In this document: one piece after another, positions 26,990 to 31,699 of the stretch
Layout of the letters: each line of letters starts with the position of its first letter
How positions within the stretch are numbered: the stretch's first letter is position 1
DNA from: CAYUWH01 sp964448615
Lineage (GTDB): Bacteria > Patescibacteriota > Gracilibacteria > Peribacterales > Peribacteraceae
Reading direction: 5' to 3'
NCBI GenBank assembly: GCA_964448615.1
Contig: CAYUWH010000015.1
Location: forward strand, 1 to 31,699
DNA: 31,699 nt
The notes under the pieces: generated by a model
Told to the model about the DNA's origin: nothing
Seen by the model: the letters and a program-made list of their open reading frames with translations, nothing else
Databases searched by the model: none
Made by a program: the position numbers and the translations under genes

Positions 26990-28795
26990 ATGTGTGCTTC
27001 CCATTCATCTGAAGAACAACTTGCTTCGATGCGTCACTCGCTGGCGCACGTGTTGGCGCAGGCCGTCCTGAAACTCTGGCCGAAGACCAAACTGACGATC
27101 GGGCCGCCCATCGATACGGGCTGTTATTACGACTTCCAGTTTGCGGAGCCGATTTCCACGGAGGACTTCCCGAAGATTGAAAAGGAAATGAAGAAGATCA
27201 TTCACCAGGGCCAGACGTTTCGCTGCGATGAACTGTCGGCTTCCGATGCAAAAGATTTTTGGAAAGACCGCGAGCAGCCCTTCAAAGTGGAACTGATTCA
27301 GGATCTGCAGGAGAAAGAGAATGTGCACACGGTGACGAATTACGCGAATATCGGGCCGGATGGCAAAGATGCCTTCGTGGATCTCTGCCGCGGCGGACAC
27401 GTGGAATCCACGAAAGACATCCCCGTCGATGGTTTTAAAATCATGTCGCTCGCGGGTTCATACTGGAGAGGGGATGAAACCAAGGCCCAGCTGACGCGCA
27501 TTTATGTCGCGGCGTTCGCGTCCAAAGAACTTCTCGATGCACACTTGGCACAAATCGAAGAGGCCAAGAAGCGCGATCACCGCAAGATCGGCAAGGAGCT
27601 CGATCTCTTCACGTTCAGCGAACTGGTGGGGCCTGGCCTTCCGCTCTGGACGCCACGCGGCACGCTCATGCGCCATCTCCTTGATGGATTCGTGTGGGAA
27701 CTGCGCGAAGAGAAGGGCTATGAGCGCGTGACGATCCCGCATATCACCAAGAAAGAACTCTACGAAACGAGCGGTCACTGGCAGAAGTTCGCGAATGAAC
27801 TCTTCAAGATCACGACGCGCGAAGGACATGAGTTTGCGATGAAGCCGATGAACTGTCCGCACCACACGCAGATTTACGCCCACCTTCCGCGGAGCTATAA
27901 GGATTTACCGCAGCGCTATGCGGAAACCACGACCTGCTACCGCGATGAGCAAACCGGGGAATTGCACGGTCTTTCCCGTGTCCGCGCGTTTACCCAGGAC
28001 GATGCGCATGTGTTCCTCCGCCAGAGCCAAGTGGAAGAGGAATTCCTCCGTGTATGGGATATTATCGATACATTCTACAAGACTGTGGGATTTGGCGAGC
28101 TGAACGTGCGCCTGTCGCTCCATGATCCGGAACACTTCGAGAAATATCTCGGCACACCGGAACTGTGGGCCAAGGCCGAGGGGGCGATCCGCAAGATTGC
28201 GAAAGACCGTGGCGTGAACTACTTCGAATCATTGGGTGAAGCTGCGTTCTACGGTCCGAAAGTGGATTTCATCGTCAATGATTCCATCGGTCGTGAGTGG
28301 CAGGTAGCCACCATCCAGCTTGATATCAACTTGCCGGAGCGCTTCGATTTATTCTGCATCAATGAAGCAGGGGAGAAGGAGCGCATTGTCATGATTCATG
28401 CCGCGATCATGGGTTCCATCGAGCGCTTCATGTCGATCTTCATCGAACACTGCGCCGGACATTTCCCGCTCTGGCTCGCGCCGGTCCAAGTGGCGGTCCT
28501 TCCTGTTGCCAAGGCTCATGAGGAATTCGCGGCAAACGTGGCGATGGAATTAATGGAGAAGGGGATTCGCACGCAATCTCTGAATTCGGAAGACAGTCTC
28601 GGCAAGCGTATCCGCGAAGCCGAACAGCTTCGTATTCCGTATATTCTCGTCCTCGGCGATAAAGAATTGCAGGACCGCTCCGCCGCCGTGCGCAACGTGC
28701 AGACGAAGCAGCAGGTGACGGTGGGGATTGAGGAGTTCGTCGAGAAAACGCTTGAGGATGTGAAGGAGAGGAACCTGAAGGCGAGTATTGGTTAA
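26990..28795 (+). CDS. thrS: Threonyl-tRNA synthetase lacking the TGS domain
   Basis: This 601-aa class II synthetase charges tRNA-Thr. The protein begins almost directly with the editing domain: HSLAH (16-20) and CRGGHVEST supply its H-x3-H and C-x3-H-type residues. The usual N-terminal TGS domain (about 60 aa) is absent. The catalytic core shows FAMKPMNCPHHTQIYAH with the zinc Cys, and motif 2 RYAETTTCYRDEQTGELHGLSRVRAFTQDDAHVF. It also shows ERFMSIFIEHCAGHFPLWLAP with motif 3 and the last zinc His. The anticodon-binding domain is at the C-terminus (VQVAVLPVAKAHEEFA ... GKRIREAEQLRIPYILVLG). The start is supported by the TATCAT box. Editing residues are intact, so Ser-tRNA-Thr proofreading is expected. 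Confidence 0.96.
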   Translation: MCASHSSEEQLASMRHSLAHVLAQAVLKLWPKTKLTIGPPIDTGCYYDFQFAEPISTEDFPKIEKEMKKIIHQGQTFRCDELSASDAKDFWKDREQPFKVELIQDLQEKENVHTVTNYANIGPDGKDAFVDLCRGGHVESTKDIPVDGFKIMSLAGSYWRGDETKAQLTRIYVAAFASKELLDAHLAQIEEAKKRDHRKIGKELDLFTFSELVGPGLPLWTPRGTLMRHLLDGFVWELREEKGYERVTIPHITKKELYETSGHWQKFANELFKITTREGHEFAMKPMNCPHHTQIYAHLPRSYKDLPQRYAETTTCYRDEQTGELHGLSRVRAFTQDDAHVFLRQSQVEEEFLRVWDIIDTFYKTVGFGELNVRLSLHDPEHFEKYLGTPELWAKAEGAIRKIAKDRGVNYFESLGEAAFYGPKVDFIVNDSIGREWQVATIQLDINLPERFDLFCINEAGEKERIVMIHAAIMGSIERFMSIFIEHCAGHFPLWLAPVQVAVLPVAKAHEEFAANVAMELMEKGIRTQSLNSEDSLGKRIREAEQLRIPYILVLGDKELQDRSAAVRNVQTKQQVTVGIEEFVEKTLEDVKERNLKASIG

Positions 28796-28806
28796 GCCAA
28801 TCAGAT

Positions 28807-28834
28807 GTAGCGGACCTTACGTAAGGTCCGCTAC
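28807..28834. repeat. Palindromic repeat, GTAGCGGACC family, copy 2
   Basis: This is a 28-bp perfect palindrome with arms GTAGCGGACCTTAC. It matches 9813-9839 except at the centre (ACGT versus ATT). It begins 11 nt after the thrS stop, the same distance as copy 1 from the lgt stop. Confidence 0.92.
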
Positions 28835-28871
28835 CGAAGCGCATGCGCCTTTCTGTTTATTCAAGCTTCTT

Positions 28872-28879
28872 GCTATACT
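28872..28879 (+). promoter_or_regulatory. Extended -10 promoter of the Lgt-paralogue operon
   Basis: TGCTATACT (from 28871) is an extended -10, ending 6 nt before the ATG at 28886, so the mRNA is probably leaderless. Confidence 0.6.
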
Positions 28880-28885
28880 CGTCCC

Positions 28886-29809
28886 ATGTTCGAAGCGTTC
28901 GAATTCGGTCCGTTCATTATCTGGACACACTTGCTGTTCCTGATGATCGCGATCTGGCTCTCGGCGGAATTTTTCTTCCGGCTTGCGACGAGCGCGGGTC
29001 TGTCGCTCCAGCATTTTAAAGATCAAGCACTGTGGTATTTGCTTGGCGCATTTGTCGGCGGGCGTTTGTTTGCGATCGTCGCGGAGTATCGTTCCTACTT
29101 CAAAGATCCCATCTCCATGGTGATGGTCCATGACGGCAACTTCAGTTTGCTCGGCGGTTCGATCGGCATTGCGCTTGTGCTTTACATTCTGCGTCGCACC
29201 TCGCGTACCACGTTCCTGCAATGGCTCGATGTGTTGTTGCCCGCAACGACCTTCGGCCTTGCATTCGAATGGATCGGGAAGTTCACGGCGGGTCAGGCAT
29301 ACGGCCGACCGACCGACGTGCCCTGGGGCATTACGTATGATGCCATCAACGTACGCTACGCCGTGCCAGTCCATCCGGTGCAGCTCTACTATGCCGTCTT
29401 CTTTTTCCTGCTGACGTTCATTCTTCTTATTGTCCGCAAGCGTGCACAGCGGGCGGGCGCCGAAACATTGGCTGGCATTATTTCCGCGTCCATCATCACA
29501 TTTTTCTTCGAATACTTCCGCGGCGATTTTTCCATTCCCGTCTTTGCGTCACAGTTTGATTTTCTTGTCTTGCTGCTCCTGTTTCTGAGCCTCGGCGTGT
29601 TTGTGGCCGTTGAATTGCGCTTGCCGCAGCGCCTCGCGATTCTCTTTGAAGTGATCGGGACCTTGTTGTGCGCGGCGTATCTCATCGTTCGTCCGATGTT
29701 GCCGTTTGCCACGTTTGAACTGCGCTTCAGCCAGCTTCTTGCGGTGCTGGCATTGCTCGGGACGGTCGTGTACGTTGTCGTCCATCGCAGACGCCATCCG
29801 CATCTGTAA
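28886..29809 (+). CDS. Divergent Lgt paralogue, signature residues lost
   Basis: This 307-aa polytopic protein has the order of Lgt motifs: FVGGRLFAIVAE (57-68), HDGNFSLLGGSIG (82-94), DVPWGI (144-149), HPVQLYYA (163-170) and FFFEYFRGD. The Lgt signature GRxGNFxNxExxG is changed to E-W-I-G-K-F-T-A-G-Q-A-Y-G (128-140). The key Arg, both Asn and the Glu are therefore gone. It carries two extra C-terminal hydrophobic segments (about 220-290). It is probably not a diacylglyceryl transferase; it may bind lipid or act on another substrate, which is inference. The canonical enzyme is at 9028-9801. Two small membrane-protein genes follow at 15-nt and 14-nt gaps. Confidence 0.8.
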   Translation: MFEAFEFGPFIIWTHLLFLMIAIWLSAEFFFRLATSAGLSLQHFKDQALWYLLGAFVGGRLFAIVAEYRSYFKDPISMVMVHDGNFSLLGGSIGIALVLYILRRTSRTTFLQWLDVLLPATTFGLAFEWIGKFTAGQAYGRPTDVPWGITYDAINVRYAVPVHPVQLYYAVFFFLLTFILLIVRKRAQRAGAETLAGIISASIITFFFEYFRGDFSIPVFASQFDFLVLLLLFLSLGVFVAVELRLPQRLAILFEVIGTLLCAAYLIVRPMLPFATFELRFSQLLAVLALLGTVVYVVVHRRRHPHL

Positions 29810-29824
29810 TGTTCTCCTCTTCGC

Positions 29825-30262
29825 ATGTCGTTGTTTACCGCCCTTCTCCGTCCGTTTGCCTCGTTTTTCTCGACTGATCCGTCGCTTGCCATGACGCAGG
29901 CCGGTTTGCTCGCGGTCGTGGTACTGATTTTGTTTTTCCTCTTCTACACGCTGCGCGATGTCATTCTGCGCACACGGTCATTTACGTATCAGTGTTTGTG
30001 CGTCTTGCTCGTCGCGTTTCTGCCTGGTGCAGGATTCTTGTTGTATTTGCTCATCCGTCCTGCGAGAACCATTAAAGAGCGTGAAATGGAAGCGATGCTG
30101 GAGGCGCTCACGGTTGGATTCTTCGGCGAAGATGACATGCATCCTGTTGAGGATGTGCCCGTAACCCATACGAAAGAAGTACCAAAACCCTCACCTGAAC
30201 TCAAAAAAGCAGAACATGCACATCATGCGCATCACGATCACTCTTCGCATTCCCACTCTTAA
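29825..30262 (+). CDS. Small membrane protein with His-rich tail
   Basis: This 145-aa protein has two hydrophobic helices (about residues 23-46 and 56-77) separated by a short basic loop (RDVILRTRSFTYQ). A soluble tail follows, ending in AHHAHHDHSSHSHS. The His cluster could bind metal ions such as Zn or Ni. The helix pair with LLYLLIRPART is reminiscent of small membrane modules seen before phospholipase-D-like domains, but I cannot assign a family. It is the second gene in the operon after the Lgt paralogue (15-nt gap, pyrimidine-rich, no Shine-Dalgarno site). Confidence 0.7.
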   Translation: MSLFTALLRPFASFFSTDPSLAMTQAGLLAVVVLILFFLFYTLRDVILRTRSFTYQCLCVLLVAFLPGAGFLLYLLIRPARTIKEREMEAMLEALTVGFFGEDDMHPVEDVPVTHTKEVPKPSPELKKAEHAHHAHHDHSSHSHS

Positions 30263-30276
30263 TTTCCTCTTTTTTT

Positions 30277-30684
30277 ATGATGCAATTGCTTCGCTATCTC
30301 TTCTGGCCTAATCCCGGTTTCGCGAGTTATTCCGATCCCGGCATGATCGCGCTTCTGACGATGTGTGCGGTATTGATCGTCGGATCGTTTTTCATCCGTG
30401 TTTGGCGCAGGAAACAGAAGAACGCCATTGCCCGGAAGTTGAGCGGATCATGGGCATTTTCTGCATTCTGGTTTGGTATGACAGGATTGATTCTCGTCGT
30501 ATCGCGCGTGGAGGATATCCAATTCTTCGCGATGCGTTTTATGTGGGTCATCTGGGGGGCATGCGTGCTTGCGTATCTGTATTTCCAGATGAGGCGCTGG
30601 CGCGTACAGCACTATGAAGTGTTGCCTACGGCTGTCACACACGATCCGCGCGATCAGTATCTGCCGAAGAAGAAGAGAAAGTAA
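30277..30684 (+). CDS. Small polytopic membrane protein, unknown
   Basis: This 135-aa protein has three hydrophobic segments: about residues 23-41, 60-78 and 86-104. Basic loops (RVWRRKQKNAIARK; MRRWRVQHYE) lie between and after them, and the C-terminus is very basic (PKKKRK). No family is recognised. The leader is cctctttttttt directly before the ATG, with no Shine-Dalgarno site. It is third in the operon that begins with the Lgt paralogue. Confidence 0.7.
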   Translation: MMQLLRYLFWPNPGFASYSDPGMIALLTMCAVLIVGSFFIRVWRRKQKNAIARKLSGSWAFSAFWFGMTGLILVVSRVEDIQFFAMRFMWVIWGACVLAYLYFQMRRWRVQHYEVLPTAVTHDPRDQYLPKKKRK

Positions 30685-30754
30685 GGAAGGTATAGAAGGT
30701 AAGGCACGTAAGGCAGGTACAATACCTTCCTGACCTTCCTTACGTTCCTTACCT
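30682..30754. repeat. Imperfect long inverted repeat with two alternative pairings
   Basis: AGGTAAGGCACGTAAGGCAG (30697-30716) and the next GT pair with 30733-30754 in a 22-bp stem with two mismatches. In addition AAGGAAGGTAT (30683-30693) pairs with ATACCTTCCT (30722-30731), giving a competing fold. It overlaps the last base of the upstream stop codon. A related stretch lies at 242-254. Confidence 0.75.
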
Positions 30755-30774
30755 AAACCTTTGTTCAAGCTTGA

Positions 30775-30780
30775 TTGACA
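30775..30780 (+). promoter_or_regulatory. Candidate -35 element before the last gene
   Basis: TTGACA is a perfect -35 consensus, but the hexamer 17 nt downstream (GACCAT, 30798-30803) matches -10 only at three positions. It is a possible promoter of the 30814 gene, with low certainty. Confidence 0.3.
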
Positions 30781-30813
30781 CGTTTCGCAATTTAAGGGAC
30801 CATCTCCCGTCCT

Positions 30814-31659
30814 ATGCCGTTGAAGCATTTGACGGAGACGCTCTTGGTTTTGGTACTTGGCTGCGTCCTTCTCCTTACAGGCTTGGTGATCGGCGTGCTC
30901 CCGCCACTCTCGCAAACCATTCTTCCATGGTTGATTGCGTTCGTGCTGTCGCTGGTGTATCCGCTCGTGCTGTATCCACTCTTTAAGAGCGGTCGCGCGG
31001 ATTATCCGTTCCGCATGCTGCATAGTGTTCCGGCGGTTCTGTTGCTGATATGGATGGTGTTTGATGTGTTGGCATCGTATAAACCGTCGCTGTCGTTTCT
31101 GAAAGGATTGTTCACATGGGGGTGGGGGATTGTGGCAATCGTGGCGGCGTTCGCCGCACTGGCACTCTTCTGCATACAGGTGCTGCGCCAGCGCAACGGG
31201 CGTCTGCTCTTGCTTGCCGCTCTTCTCATTCCCTTCACTGCTTTTGCTGCGGTGTCAGAGCGCTATAAAATGCGTACGCTCCTTGCGGCAGCGCTCTGGA
31301 ATCCGCAGGAAACCGGCAGCGGTACGCAGGTGGCGATTGTTCCTCCGAATACTTCGCCGTCCGATCATCCGGATGAAGAACAATGGAGAGCGCAGCTTCG
31401 TCGCATGGAGCGACGCAAGCAGCGTTTGGAGCAACACGATGACACGTCGGTTGTCTCCTGGCTTTTCCCTGCGCAATCGTCGAGCAGCAACGCGCCAGTG
31501 ATTGCTTCTGCTTCAAGTTCTTCCGCACCGATTATTGCGGCAAAGCCTCCTCCTAAGCTCTCATCCTCCGGTCCTGCCGATATCGGGGCGATCGGCTTAC
31601 TGTTCTTGGCGGCGTACTGCGGAGTGCTGCATCAGCGGACGATCCGGCGAAAGGCATAA
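30814..31659 (+). CDS. Membrane protein with Ser-rich linker and C-terminal anchor
   Basis: This 281-aa protein has four or five N-terminal hydrophobic segments (about 8-30, 36-56, 66-86, 100-122, 130-148). A charged region rich in Arg and Glu follows (RAQLRRMERRKQRLEQ), then a Ser/Ala/Pro linker (about 215-255). The end, GPADIGAIGLLFLAAYCGVLHQRTIRRKA, is a small-residue turn, one hydrophobic helix and a basic tail. This resembles the tripartite sorting tails of surface proteins, but no LPxTG or PEP motif is present. I do not recognise the family. The Ser-rich linker recalls the secreted protein at 1196-1612. The ATG at 30814 is chosen because it starts the hydrophobic region. Confidence 0.72.
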   Translation: MPLKHLTETLLVLVLGCVLLLTGLVIGVLPPLSQTILPWLIAFVLSLVYPLVLYPLFKSGRADYPFRMLHSVPAVLLLIWMVFDVLASYKPSLSFLKGLFTWGWGIVAIVAAFAALALFCIQVLRQRNGRLLLLAALLIPFTAFAAVSERYKMRTLLAAALWNPQETGSGTQVAIVPPNTSPSDHPDEEQWRAQLRRMERRKQRLEQHDDTSVVSWLFPAQSSSSNAPVIASASSSSAPIIAAKPPPKLSSSGPADIGAIGLLFLAAYCGVLHQRTIRRKA

Positions 31660-31667
31660 AGAGGAAA

Positions 31668-31696
31668 TTGACTGAGTGGTCATAAAGTATTATTAT
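31668..31696 (+). promoter_or_regulatory. Promoter reading out of the window
   Basis: TTGACT (31668-31673) and TATTAT (31691-31696) are separated by exactly 17 nt; a second box TATACT ends at the last base. They point to a plus-strand gene beginning just beyond the window. Confidence 0.65.
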
Positions 31697-31699
31697 ACT

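Noticed and set aside
1..31699. CRISPR array, insertion sequence, prophage or integrase
   Set aside because: No regularly spaced repeats, transposase, integrase or phage genes are present; the repeats are short dispersed palindromes.
1..31699. Alternative code with TGA read as Gly
   Set aside because: TGA ends several well-defined genes at the expected length (the 5' nuclease, lgt, the first glycosyltransferase).

Overview
The window looks like a chromosomal stretch from a Patescibacteria/CPR-type bacterium, possibly of the Peribacteria/Peregrinibacteria kind. The evidence is moderate GC, very compact gene packing, trimmed or single-domain housekeeping enzymes (ThrRS without a TGS domain, riboflavin kinase without FAD synthetase, a free-standing polymerase-I-type 5' nuclease, a short MurE-like ligase), many unknown membrane proteins, and almost no Shine-Dalgarno sequences. 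TGA is used as a normal stop, so code 25 (Gracilibacteria/Absconditabacteria) does not apply. The lineage is inferred and cannot be proven from this sequence alone.

Layout. 1-3300: a Nudix hydrolase, tRNA-Ile(GAT), a small Ser-rich secreted protein, prs, and a PRC-barrel-like protein. 3300-5470 (minus strand): tsaD, a membrane protein, and a pilin/VirB2-like protein. 5490-9800 (plus strand): a tight envelope operon with two GT4 glycosyltransferases, a polytopic GT-C-like protein and lgt. 9900-12660 (minus strand): an unknown protein, riboflavin kinase, a MurE-like ligase and rnhB. 12700-14130 (minus strand): a degenerate glycogen-synthase C-terminal half and a PRTase-like protein. 14360-18290: a 5' nuclease with a C-terminal clamp motif, ftsA, and ftsZ running into a 100-N scaffold gap. 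18395-21950 (minus strand): dut, an 857-aa unknown protein and a small membrane protein. 22120-24220: tRNA-Val(GAC), an unknown protein, a hicBA toxin-antitoxin pair inside a direct repeat, and comF. 24290-31660: rseP, dnaA, thrS, an Lgt paralogue without the Lgt signature residues, and three membrane proteins of unknown function.

The most unusual signal is a set of short palindromic repeats and their relation to genes. (i) At two loci, the tRNA-Ile gene and the 5'-nuclease gene, a partial copy of the gene's own 5' end lies 80-90 nt upstream of the intact gene. The old promoter sits next to the partial copy, and a hairpin with paired CTTCG/CTACG arms lies in or after it. (ii) The comF start shows a related duplication, with hicBA between the decayed and intact copies. 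(iii) Other palindromes lie inside coding sequences: one in frame within rnhB, and others forming the C-terminus and stop codon of rnhB, of the MurE-like ligase, and of the PRC-barrel protein. This resembles Rickettsia palindromic elements in behaviour, but no relationship is shown.

A second pattern is expression signals. At least ten genes have a -10-like hexamer 6-11 nt before the ATG, implying leaderless or nearly leaderless mRNAs. Operon-internal genes and some others have pyrimidine-rich leaders instead of Shine-Dalgarno sites. The rseP-dnaA promoter carries an inverted pair of DnaA boxes, which suggests that DnaA controls its own operon.
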